Assembly (NCBI GenBank): GCA_021286885.1
Contig: JAJTBM010000078.1
Location: 1 to 9,826 of the forward strand
Length of the DNA stretch: 9,826 nt
Source of the DNA: Rhodocyclales bacterium
GTDB taxonomy: Bacteria; Pseudomonadota; Gammaproteobacteria; Burkholderiales; Rhodocyclaceae
Reading direction: 5' to 3'
In this document: positions 1-7,865 of the stretch, one piece after another
Position numbering within the stretch: the first letter of the stretch is position 1
How the letters are laid out: each line of letters starts with the position of its first letter
Notes under the pieces: generated by a model
What the model was told of the DNA's origin: nothing
The model's input: only the letters and a program-made list of their open reading frames with translations
The model's database searches: none
Translations under genes and position numbers: made by a program

Positions 1-1
1 G

Positions 2-658
<657 letters not shown>

Positions 659-683
659 ACCGCTCCGGCCTTTTGGCCTGCAT

Positions 684-720
684 CCGGGCCGCTCCCTTGA
701 CGGGGGGCGGCCCGGGTCGT
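684..720 (+). terminator. Probable intrinsic terminator after gatB
   Basis: CCGGGCCGCTCCC (684-696) pairs with GGGGGCGGCCCGG (703-715) in a 13-bp stem, with one T-G wobble and a six-base loop (TTGACG). Only a weak T-containing tail (GTCGTTT) follows, so termination may be partial. The hairpin lies between the convergent ends of gatB and the minus-strand gene that stops at 734, so it could also slow transcription arriving from the right, although no T-tract is seen on that side. A smaller GGCC-TTTT-GGCC palindrome lies just upstream at 667-678. Confidence 0.6.
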
Positions 721-733
721 TTGGGGCGCCCGC

Positions 734-1531
734 TCAGCGGGGCAAGCCCTCAAAGTAGGGCAGCAGGGCCTTGGCGGCGTCCAGCCGGTAATCGGCCCGG
801 GCACCCGGGTCGTTCATCACCGCCAGCAAGAAGCTTTTCGGGTCCACAAACCCGCCCCCCACCGTGAGGCCCGGTGCTTCGGGATGCACAGCCTCACCCA
901 CCGCGCCCCGGGCAAAACCGGCCAGGGCGCCCTGGAGCGCGGGCACCACCGCCCCGGGCGGGTCCAGCTCATCCAGCACCCGGGCGAAATCTGCGGGCTT
1001 GATGGATTTGAAGCCCGCCAGCAGCTCCGCCTGGCGCTCTGCCGAAGGGGCCATTTCGAGCCAGGGCTCGTCCCCAAACATGCTGCCCATGGCCGGGTCG
1101 ATGAACGCCAGCCAGCGGGCCCCATCCAGGGGCAAAGGCGGCAGGGGCACACACGCTGCCGTGCCCGGGAAGGCGCTCAGGTGGCGCTCCGCCACGCCTC
1201 CCAGATAGCGCCGGCGCAAGCCCTCCAGAAAGCTGTGGGCCTGCACCAGGGGCACCGGGTCCACCAGCGAGATCCACACCCGGAAGCCCGCCTCCCCGGC
1301 CAGGGACACCGCCGGCAGGGGCAGTTCCAGCTCATTCACCATCCCGTCCAGCAAGGCCGCCACCGGGCCCCAACCCGCCTGGGGCGCAAGCCCCAGCACC
1401 AGAGTCCAGACCCGCTCATCCGGGTCCACCAACGTGAGTTGCTCAGCCCCCGGCGGCCAGGGCCAGGCTTCGGGCAGTTCCTGCCCAGGGCGGGCAAACA
1501 GTCTTTGCAGTTCAGCGCGCAGGGTATTCAT
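734..1531 (-). CDS. Hypothetical protein, 265 aa, with a terminase-small-subunit-like C-terminal motif
   Basis: I do not recognise this protein as a named family. The start is the ATG at 1529-1531 (MNTLRAELQRLF), with GGGAG nine bases upstream (1541-1545 on the plus strand). The frame stays open further upstream to 1651, but that extension has no ribosome binding site and an unconvincing composition. There is no signal peptide and no membrane segment, and the protein is acidic and rich in Pro, Leu and Ala, so it is probably cytoplasmic. Residues 40-110 look like an alpha/beta segment (VWTLVLGLAP, FRVWISLVDPVPLVQAHSFL), and 160-215 look helical. Residues 229-260 (VDPKSFLLAVMNDP ... DAAKALLPYF) resemble the C-terminal motif of some phage terminase small subunits, but no other phage gene is nearby. 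The gene converges on gatB and diverges from the hydrolase gene at 1681. Codon use matches its neighbours, so it is very probably a real gene; its function is unknown. Confidence 0.8.
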   Translation of the reverse strand: MNTLRAELQRLFARPGQELPEAWPWPPGAEQLTLVDPDERVWTLVLGLAPQAGWGPVAALLDGMVNELELPLPAVSLAGEAGFRVWISLVDPVPLVQAHSFLEGLRRRYLGGVAERHLSAFPGTAACVPLPPLPLDGARWLAFIDPAMGSMFGDEPWLEMAPSAERQAELLAGFKSIKPADFARVLDELDPPGAVVPALQGALAGFARGAVGEAVHPEAPGLTVGGGFVDPKSFLLAVMNDPGARADYRLDAAKALLPYFEGLPR

Positions 1532-1622
1532 GGCGGGATGCTCCCAAAAAAGCGTGTGAAGGTTAGATCCGCTCCTAGGTGACGGCGACGAGTGGAAAAA
1601 CAAGGGCACCCACCCGCAGGGT

Positions 1623-1651
1623 TTGAAGCCGGCGCCCCAAGGCTCTAGCAT
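1623..1651 (+). promoter_or_regulatory. Candidate sigma70 promoter for the alpha/beta hydrolase gene
   Basis: TTGAAG (1623-1628) and TAGCAT (1646-1651) are separated by exactly 17 bases, and each hexamer matches four of six consensus positions. A start near 1658 would give a leader of about 23 bases that contains the AGGA ribosome binding site (1670-1673), seven bases before the ATG. The site lies in the 149-base gap shared with the divergent minus-strand gene. I saw no equally good promoter for that gene on the other strand. Confidence 0.4.
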
Positions 1652-1680
1652 GGCGGTTCCCGTTTCTGCAGGATGCGACC

Positions 1681-2658
1681 ATGGATGCCCGCCCCGTCAG
1701 CTTTCCCGCCGCCGATGGCTATCCGCTGCACGGCTTCGTATGGCAGCACCTGGATACGGCGGCCCGGCGGCCGGTGGTACTCATCAACCCAGCCACCTCG
1801 GTGCGCTGCCGCTACTACCACCGCTTTGCCGCCTATCTGCACGCCCATGGGTTTGATGTGCTGTGCTACGACTACCGGGGGATCGGTGAATCCCGCCCGG
1901 CGCGGCTTGAGACCCTGGACGCGGGCTGGCTGGAATGGGGACGACTCGATTGCGAAGGCGCCCTGCGCCACGCCCTAACCCTGGACGGCGGGCCCCGCCC
2001 GGTGCAGGTGGTGGGGCACAGCGTGGGCGGCTTTCTGATCGGGCTTGCGCCGAGCAGCGCCCAGGTGGAACGGGTATTCAGCATGGGCGCCCAGTACGCC
2101 CACTGGCGCGACTACGCCCCAGGCCGGCGCCTGGAACTGCTGTTCAAGTGGCATCTGGTGATGCCGGCCCTGACCCGCTTGCGGGGCTATTTTCCGGGCA
2201 ACAGCCTGGGCTGGCTGGAAGACACGCCCCGGGGCGTGGTGCACGACTGGACCGCCCGCCACCCGCGCTTTGAAGACACCTGGCGCCGGGGCCCACGCCG
2301 CCTGCCCGCCGCCGAGCGGGCCGCCCTGGCTGCCGGCTTTGGCCGGCTGCGGGGGCCCACCCTCGCCCTGAGCGTGAGCGATGACGAATTCGGCACCATC
2401 CCGGCCATCCGGCGCCTGCTGGCCTACTACACCCACAGCCCGCGCACCCATCTGCACATCCACCCGAGCAGCATCGGCGAAACGGCGATTGGCCACTTTG
2501 CCTTCTTCCACAGCCGCTACAGCACCAACCTGTGGCCCCTCGCCCTCCACTGGCTCCAGGAGGGTCGGCTATTGCCTTCACCAGCCGGAGAACTGCGCCA
2601 GTGGCCAGCGGAGCACCCACCCATCAGCGTTCCCGCAACCAGCGCAGCAGGGTGCTGA
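1681..2658 (+). CDS. Alpha/beta hydrolase, COG4757-like, 325 aa
   Basis: This is a predicted soluble serine hydrolase of the alpha/beta fold; its substrate is unknown. Near the N-terminus, strand and loop signatures VVLINPATS (32-40) and VLCYDYRGIGES (60-71) precede the nucleophile elbow GHSVGG (112-117), which gives Ser114 as catalytic serine. The expected acid lies in SVSDDEFGT (Asp234 or Asp235), and the histidine is His272 in AIGHFAFF. The cap region (about 140-215, including FKWHLVMPALTRLRGYFPG) is the pattern I associate with the poorly characterised COG4757 group. There is no signal peptide. The start ATG at 1681 has AGGA seven bases upstream. The last 11-12 codons overlap the 3' end of the convergent kinase gene, and the tail after about residue 297 (SPAGELRQWPAEHPP onward) looks like a non-domain extension. 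Fold and triad are confident. Esterase, thioesterase or lipase activity cannot be distinguished from sequence. Confidence 0.88.
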   Translation: MDARPVSFPAADGYPLHGFVWQHLDTAARRPVVLINPATSVRCRYYHRFAAYLHAHGFDVLCYDYRGIGESRPARLETLDAGWLEWGRLDCEGALRHALTLDGGPRPVQVVGHSVGGFLIGLAPSSAQVERVFSMGAQYAHWRDYAPGRRLELLFKWHLVMPALTRLRGYFPGNSLGWLEDTPRGVVHDWTARHPRFEDTWRRGPRRLPAAERAALAAGFGRLRGPTLALSVSDDEFGTIPAIRRLLAYYTHSPRTHLHIHPSSIGETAIGHFAFFHSRYSTNLWPLALHWLQEGRLLPSPAGELRQWPAEHPPISVPATSAAGC

Positions 2659-5600
2659 ACAGCCGATCCGGATCAACTGGCTTGGCCAGGAAGTCGTCCA
2701 TGCCGGCCTCGATGCAACGGCTGCGATCTTCGGCAAAGGCATTGGCAGTCATGGCGACGATGGGAATGGCCTCCCGGCCCGGTAGCCGACGGATCTGGCG
2801 GGTGGCCTCCAGGCCGTCCATCTCGGGCATCTGCATGTCCATCAGCACCAGATCAAAGCTGCGGGCCTGGAGCATCTCGAGGGCCACCACTCCGTTCGGA
2901 GCGATCTCCACTTCCAAGCCCACGTCCAGCAGATAGAGACGGGCCACTTCCTGGTTCACCGGTTCGTCTTCGACCAGCAGCACCCGGGCGCCCTGGAAAT
3001 CCCGACGCAGCACCGCCTCTGCCACACAGCCATCCACGGGGGCGATGTGTTCCACATCCAGGATGGGGGTGCCCACCCGCATCCGGGCGCTGAACCAGAA
3101 CGTGCTGCCCACCCCCGGTTCGCTGGCGGCCCCCGCCTCACCGCCCATCAACTCGGCCAGCCGGCGGGTAATCACCAGGCCCAGCCCGGTTCCCCCGTAC
3201 TTGCGGGTGAAGGAGGCATCGCCCTGCTCAAAGGGGCGGAACAGCTTGGGCAGGATGTCGGGCGCCACGCCGATGCCCGTATCCCGCACTTCAGCCCGGA
3301 TCACCAAGTGCTCGCCCAGGCGCTGCTGGACGCTCAGGGCCAGGGTGATGCTGCCCTTTTCGGTGTACTTGACCGCATTGGTGGCCAGATTGAGGAGGGC
3401 CTGGGTGAAGCGGGTGGCGTCGCCCCACAGCTTGAAGGCCAGGCGCTCGCACTCCAGGCTCAGGCGCAGCCCCTTGAGGGCGATCTTGTCCTGGAGCATG
3501 GACGCCACATCGGCCAGGATGAAATCCAGCGCAAATTCGGTCTCTTCCAACTGGAACTTCTCGGCCTCGATCTTGGAAAGATCCAGGATGTCGTTGATGA
3601 CCCGCAGCAAATGCTGGGCCGCACTATCGATGGTGCCCAGGTGGTCCGCCTGCTGGGCGCTCACCCCTTCCCGTCGCATGATGCGTGCCATGCCGAGCAC
3701 GGCGCTCAGGGGGGTACGGATTTCGTGGCTCATGTTGGCCAGGAAGGCGCTCTTGGCCTGGTTGGCGGACTCGGCCTGCTCCTTGGCCTGGGCCAGTTCA
3801 CGGGTGCGCTTTTCGACCTGGACTTCAAGTTGGTGGCGCTGGAGCGCAAGCTCCTGCTCGATGCGCTTTTGCTGGGTCACGTCCTGCTTGATGCCCAGGT
3901 AGTGGGACACGCTGCCATCCGGACGCCGCACGGGCGAAATCACCGCCCATTCGACGAAGGTATCTCCGCTCTTGCGGCGGTTGATGAGTTCCCCACGCCA
4001 GGTCTTGCCCTGGGCCAGGGTGGCCCACAGGTGCTGGAACACGTCGGGCGGGGTGAGGCCAGATTTGATGATGCGCGGGTTCTGGCCCTGCACCTCTTCC
4101 AGGGTGTAGCCGGTGGCGTCCACAAAGGCCTGGTTGACGTACTGGATGTTGGCCTCCAGATCGGTCAGCACCACGCTGCTCGGGCTCTGCTCCACGGCAG
4201 CCGACAGCAAACGCAGCTGTTCCTGATCGCGCAGACGTTCGGTGATGTCGGTGGAAATGCCGCACAAGCCCGAAATGCTGCCATCTTCACGATAGAGAGG
4301 CAGTTTGATCGAGAGATAGCTGCGGGTCGCGCCGCCTTCGCGCAGCACGTTATGTTCTTCCACCTCGATCCGTTGGCCCTGCTCCAGCACCAACTGATCG
4401 TTGGCCCGGATGTTCTCCACCGAGGCATCATCAAAGCACATCTCGTCGTTCAGCCCCTCCGGCAGATCATCGCCCCCAAAGAGCTGGCGCACGGTACGGT
4501 TGGCGTATACGTAGCGGGAATCACGATCCTTGATGTAGATGTAGACCCCCAGGTTGTCGAGAATGGCCGACATCCGGTATTCGCTCTGCCAGCGGGCCTC
4601 GTCGGCGCGCTTGCGCTCGGACACGTCGAACACGATCCCGATGTAGCTGGTGATCCGCCCCTGTTCATTGAAGATGGGCTGACCCCGGCACATGAGCCAG
4701 CGCACCCCCGCCCCCTCGGTATCAGGCACCCGCCATTCCGCCTCAAAGGAGCGCCCAGTGAGACGGGCCGTACCGACAATCTCGGCCACCCGCCCCCGGT
4801 CATCCGGATGGATGGTGGCCAGCCAGCTATCGTAAGACTCCGTGCACGCCCCCGGCGCCAAGCCGTATAGATCCCAGATCTCTTCAGACCAGTAAGTGTT
4901 GCCCGACTCCAAAAACCATTCCCAGGTACCTGCCTGGGCAGTATCCAGGGCCATGCGCAGGCGCCGCTCGCTGCTGCGCAGGAGCTGCTCGGCCAGGTCG
5001 CGCTCGGTCACATCGGCAATGGTGGCCAGCAACAGCTCCTGACCATCGATATTCATGGGGGTGAGGCTGACTTCGATGCTGATCTCGCTCCCGTCCCGGC
5101 AACAGCCCTGCAAGCTGCGTCGGGCCATCATGGCCTGGGCCTGCTCGGGCGCACCCCGGAACAGGTGGCGGCTCTGGGCGTGGCGCTGACGCAGGGGCTC
5201 GGGTAGCAGAATATCCACCAGCTGCCCCACCAGTTCGTCTTCGGCATAACCAAACATGCAGCGCAGGGCCGGGTTGACCTGCACCATGCGCCCTTCCTCA
5301 TCGAGCACCGCCAGGCCCTCCACACTGGCATCCCAGATCTGGCGGAAACGGGCCTCGCTGCGCCCCTGGGCTTCTTCGGCCCGGTGCAGCTCCGACACAT
5401 CCACAAAAGTGAGCACCGCCCCAGCGTTTTCGCCCAACTCGTTGAGATAGGGGTCGATCTGCATCAGGTAATGGAAGCCCCGGTCGCTCACATGCTCCAC
5501 CAAGGACTGGTTGCGCTCGATCACGCCGCCCACCTGCTCCCGCAGCTGGGGCAAATCCAGGTGACAGGGCACCCCGTACAGGAACTGGCCCACATCATTG

Positions 5601-7804
5601 GGCAACAGGCCAAACACCCGCCCGGCCAGCGCATTGAAGCGGGTGATGCGCCCTTCCCGATCCACCACCACCAGGCTGGTGCGGATGGAGTTCTGGATGT
5701 TGCCCAGGGTGGTGTTGAGCTCCGCGTATTCCAGCGACTTGATGCGCAGCTCGTCGTTGAGGGTGATGAGCTCCTCATTGGCCGACTGCAGTTCTTCGTT
5801 GGACGATTGCAGTTCTTCGCTGGACGACTGGATTTCCTCGTTGAGGGTCTGGAGTTCTTCGTTGGAGGATTCCAGCTCCTCGATCACCGCCTGCAAGTGC
5901 TCCCGGGTATCGGCCAACTCCTGACGCAGGCGGGCAATTTCGTCCATGGCATCGCCCGCCACCACGGGCTCGGCACCACCCTCTGTTTCTTCCAGGCAGG
6001 GGGCAGGTCGACCTTCAAAGGTGATCAGCATCCCCCATTCGCCCTCGTCGCCCGGCTCCAGCTGAACCCGGCGCAGCACCGGGCGCACCTTATAGACCTC
6101 GTTCCCCAGGCGCACCGGCGCCCCCACCCCGCGCAGGGTTTCTAGGGCTTCCTGCTGCATCCGGTAGGCAAGGGCCTTCAGCTCGCTGCGCAGCTCGGGC
6201 AGACACAAGCCAAACACCGAAAAATCCACCGCCGAGCGGGGCAGGCTGAAGTAGCGTTCCGAATCTCCAAAAAAATGCACCGGCTCAAACTGGGCATTGA
6301 CCAGCACCCCCGGGGGTACGTACGCGCCTTCCAGAGCCTCCCGCGCCTTATCAACCAGACTCAGGCGGGGCGCGGCCGCGTGGGGGCGAGAAAACGGGGT
6401 GCGCAACACGAAATCGGGGGTTCCCAAACGTGGGGGGCGCATCAGCCGGGCAGACTGGGACGAACGACGCCGGTAGAGCTTGGCCGCAGGCTCCAGGGGC
6501 TCGAACAGATTGCCATGCCCGCCGATGGATTCTGACTTGCCCAACAGCAGCAGCCCGCCCGGATTCAGGGCGAAGTGGAAACTGCGTATGAGTTCGGACT
6601 GCTGGGGCGCCTTGAAATAGATCAGGATGTTGCGGCAACTGACCAGATCCATGCGGATGAAGGGCGGGTGTCCGGTCAGGTCATGGGCCGAAAACACGCA
6701 CATTTCCCGGACCTCCTTGACCACTCGCCAACCACTGCCCTCGGCCCGAAACCAGCGGCTCAGGCGATCCGCCGGCAAACCCGTGAGCGCCGTCCGGGGA
6801 TACACCCCGGCCCGAGCCACTTCCAGGGCCTGGGTGTCGATATCGGTGGCGAAAATGCGCACATCCAGGCTAGCCCGCCGCTCCCCCAGGACCTCGCACA
6901 ACAAAATGGCGATGGAGTAGGCCTCTTCCCCGGTGGCACACGCAGGCACCCAGACCCGGATCGTATCTCCCCCGCGCCGGGCCGCCGCCAGACTGCGCAG
7001 GGCCTTGGTCAGCTCATCAAACACAGCGGCATCCCGAAAAAAGTAGGACACCGAAATCAGAAAGGACTGGAGCAGCAAGGGATGCTCCTCCGGGTGCTGC
7101 TGGACGTATTCCAGATACGCCACCAAGGAGCTGCACCCCAGGGCCCAGCTGCGCCGTATCATCTGGCGGCGCAGGGTGCTTTCCTTGTACTGCCCCAGAT
7201 CCACCCCGCAGCTATGGGAGACCAGCTCCAAGAGGGCGGTGAAGGCCTGGGCTTCCTGCTCGGCATCGCCCTGGGCGAACAGCTCCAGCTCCTGCTGCAC
7301 CAGCCAGGTGGAGAAGGCATCCAGCGCCTCTGTATCCTCTTCCCCCCCGGCCAGACGATAAACCTGCCCGCCCACCTCATGGATGGCCTGCACCCCCAGG
7401 CCGGGCTCCCGCCCGCACAACACACCCCGCGCCTGCCGCCCCCGGTACTGGGCCAGGGTACGGAACAGCATGTCCACCGGCGTTCCCCGGGCCTCGGCCA
7501 CGGGCACCAGCTCCAGCCCCTGAGCCCCCAGCAGCAGGCGGTGGCCTGCCGGACACACGTAAATGTGATCCACCTGGGGCGACATCCCCTGCTCAGCCAG
7601 CACCACCTGCAACGCACAATGGGCCTGGACGCGCTCTAGCGGCAGGGGTTCGGCCAGCAGCACGGCCACGGAAGCGTTGCGCTCCAGGCGCGCCAGCGCA
7701 GCATCCAGGGCTCGCCCACCCCCGCCCAGGGCCAACAACAGGCCCGGATGGATCAAAAAAGCGTCGGAGGCGGAAGCGTAGGGAGCAGTCATGAAAGTGG
7801 ACAT
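2624..7804 (-). CDS. CheB-like/CheR/multi-PAS hybrid sensor histidine kinase with C-terminal receiver, 1726 aa
   Basis: This is a large cytoplasmic signalling fusion with no membrane segment or signal peptide. Domains in order, numbered from the ATG at 7804: a degenerate CheB methylesterase-like domain (about 16-174); a CheR methyltransferase (about 186-447) with FFRD (255-258), the SAM loop VPACATGEEAYS (286-297), ATDID (319-323) and CRNILIYF (390-397); a PAS-like segment (482-597); a coiled coil of seven exact heptads (642-690); five PAS domains (about 702-807, 816-937, 945-1066, 1077-1191, 1198-1312); a second coiled coil (1314-1351); HisKA with phospho-acceptor His1360 in MSHEIRTP; HATPase_c with Asn1476, DTGIG (1508-1512) and GGTGLGL (1537-1543); and a receiver (1606-1723) with Glu1612/Asp1613, phospho-acceptor Asp1656, Thr1686 and Lys1708. 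All kinase and receiver residues are present. The last PAS (GYTLEEVQGQNPRIIKSG) resembles NifL-type PAS domains that can bind flavin. No HPt domain is present, so phosphotransfer must use another protein. The frame continues to a TTG at 7865-7867, but this overlaps a predicted -10 box. ATG at 7804 or 7792 is more likely; neither has a clear ribosome binding site. Confidence 0.95.
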   Translation of the reverse strand: MSTFMTAPYASASDAFLIHPGLLLALGGGGRALDAALARLERNASVAVLLAEPLPLERVQAHCALQVVLAEQGMSPQVDHIYVCPAGHRLLLGAQGLELVPVAEARGTPVDMLFRTLAQYRGRQARGVLCGREPGLGVQAIHEVGGQVYRLAGGEEDTEALDAFSTWLVQQELELFAQGDAEQEAQAFTALLELVSHSCGVDLGQYKESTLRRQMIRRSWALGCSSLVAYLEYVQQHPEEHPLLLQSFLISVSYFFRDAAVFDELTKALRSLAAARRGGDTIRVWVPACATGEEAYSIAILLCEVLGERRASLDVRIFATDIDTQALEVARAGVYPRTALTGLPADRLSRWFRAEGSGWRVVKEVREMCVFSAHDLTGHPPFIRMDLVSCRNILIYFKAPQQSELIRSFHFALNPGGLLLLGKSESIGGHGNLFEPLEPAAKLYRRRSSQSARLMRPPRLGTPDFVLRTPFSRPHAAAPRLSLVDKAREALEGAYVPPGVLVNAQFEPVHFFGDSERYFSLPRSAVDFSVFGLCLPELRSELKALAYRMQQEALETLRGVGAPVRLGNEVYKVRPVLRRVQLEPGDEGEWGMLITFEGRPAPCLEETEGGAEPVVAGDAMDEIARLRQELADTREHLQAVIEELESSNEELQTLNEEIQSSSEELQSSNEELQSANEELITLNDELRIKSLEYAELNTTLGNIQNSIRTSLVVVDREGRITRFNALAGRVFGLLPNDVGQFLYGVPCHLDLPQLREQVGGVIERNQSLVEHVSDRGFHYLMQIDPYLNELGENAGAVLTFVDVSELHRAEEAQGRSEARFRQIWDASVEGLAVLDEEGRMVQVNPALRCMFGYAEDELVGQLVDILLPEPLRQRHAQSRHLFRGAPEQAQAMMARRSLQGCCRDGSEISIEVSLTPMNIDGQELLLATIADVTERDLAEQLLRSSERRLRMALDTAQAGTWEWFLESGNTYWSEEIWDLYGLAPGACTESYDSWLATIHPDDRGRVAEIVGTARLTGRSFEAEWRVPDTEGAGVRWLMCRGQPIFNEQGRITSYIGIVFDVSERKRADEARWQSEYRMSAILDNLGVYIYIKDRDSRYVYANRTVRQLFGGDDLPEGLNDEMCFDDASVENIRANDQLVLEQGQRIEVEEHNVLREGGATRSYLSIKLPLYREDGSISGLCGISTDITERLRDQEQLRLLSAAVEQSPSSVVLTDLEANIQYVNQAFVDATGYTLEEVQGQNPRIIKSGLTPPDVFQHLWATLAQGKTWRGELINRRKSGDTFVEWAVISPVRRPDGSVSHYLGIKQDVTQQKRIEQELALQRHQLEVQVEKRTRELAQAKEQAESANQAKSAFLANMSHEIRTPLSAVLGMARIMRREGVSAQQADHLGTIDSAAQHLLRVINDILDLSKIEAEKFQLEETEFALDFILADVASMLQDKIALKGLRLSLECERLAFKLWGDATRFTQALLNLATNAVKYTEKGSITLALSVQQRLGEHLVIRAEVRDTGIGVAPDILPKLFRPFEQGDASFTRKYGGTGLGLVITRRLAELMGGEAGAASEPGVGSTFWFSARMRVGTPILDVEHIAPVDGCVAEAVLRRDFQGARVLLVEDEPVNQEVARLYLLDVGLEVEIAPNGVVALEMLQARSFDLVLMDMQMPEMDGLEATRQIRRLPGREAIPIVAMTANAFAEDRSRCIEAGMDDFLAKPVDPDRLFSTLLRWLRER
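5735..5881 (-). repeat. Seven-heptad EEL-x-x-x-N repeat (7 x 21 bases) inside the hybrid kinase
   Basis: Within the kinase gene, 147 bases encode seven consecutive seven-residue units with no gap: EELESSN, EELQTLN, EEIQSSS, EELQSSN, EELQSAN, EELITLN and DELRIKS (protein residues 642-690). At the DNA level this is a degenerate 21-base tandem repeat, clearest around 5789-5860, where GAAGAACTGCA-like units recur on the minus strand. The strict register predicts a parallel coiled coil linking the CheR and first PAS-like part to the following PAS array. A linker of this kind is well known in CheB/CheR/PAS fusion proteins, so the presence of the repeat is expected; its exact unit number may vary between relatives. 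Confidence 0.9.
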
Positions 7805-7840
7805 CAGAAAGGGGGAATACCGCCAGAAAACAAGGGGTTT

Positions 7841-7856
7841 TCCGGTATAGACCGGA
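7841..7856. promoter_or_regulatory. Palindrome TCCGGT-ATAG-ACCGGA at the predicted kinase transcription start
   Basis: Two perfect six-base arms (7841-7846 and 7851-7856) flank a four-base centre. Relative to the candidate kinase promoter, transcription would begin near 7859, so the palindrome would cover about +3 to +18 of the kinase transcript. It could be an operator for a dimeric regulator or a small 5' leader hairpin. Sequence alone does not decide between these, and a six-base arm can also arise by chance in GC-rich DNA. Confidence 0.4.
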
Positions 7857-7865
7857 GTTTGAAAC

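Noticed and set aside
884..1582. 232-codon plus-strand frame opposite the hypothetical gene
   Set aside because: Its composition is dominated by Gln, His, Arg, Gly and Pro, as in other antisense frames here. The minus-strand frame has a ribosome binding site, an ATG and normal protein composition.
1532..1651. N-terminal extension of the minus-strand hypothetical protein to 305 residues
   Set aside because: It would use a non-ATG start without a ribosome binding site and would run through most of the intergenic space, including the hydrolase promoter region. The internal ATG with GGGAG upstream fits better.
3047..4870. 607-codon open frame on the plus strand, antisense to the kinase
   Set aside because: It lies wholly inside a gene with complete PAS, HisKA and HATPase signatures. 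Its translation (rich in His, Gln, Gly, Leu and Ala, with no domain pattern) is what antisense reading of GC-rich codons produces.
6575..7639. 354-codon plus-strand frame opposite the CheR/CheB part
   Set aside because: It is an antisense shadow with no domain signature or ribosome binding site; the minus-strand frame carries clear CheR motifs.
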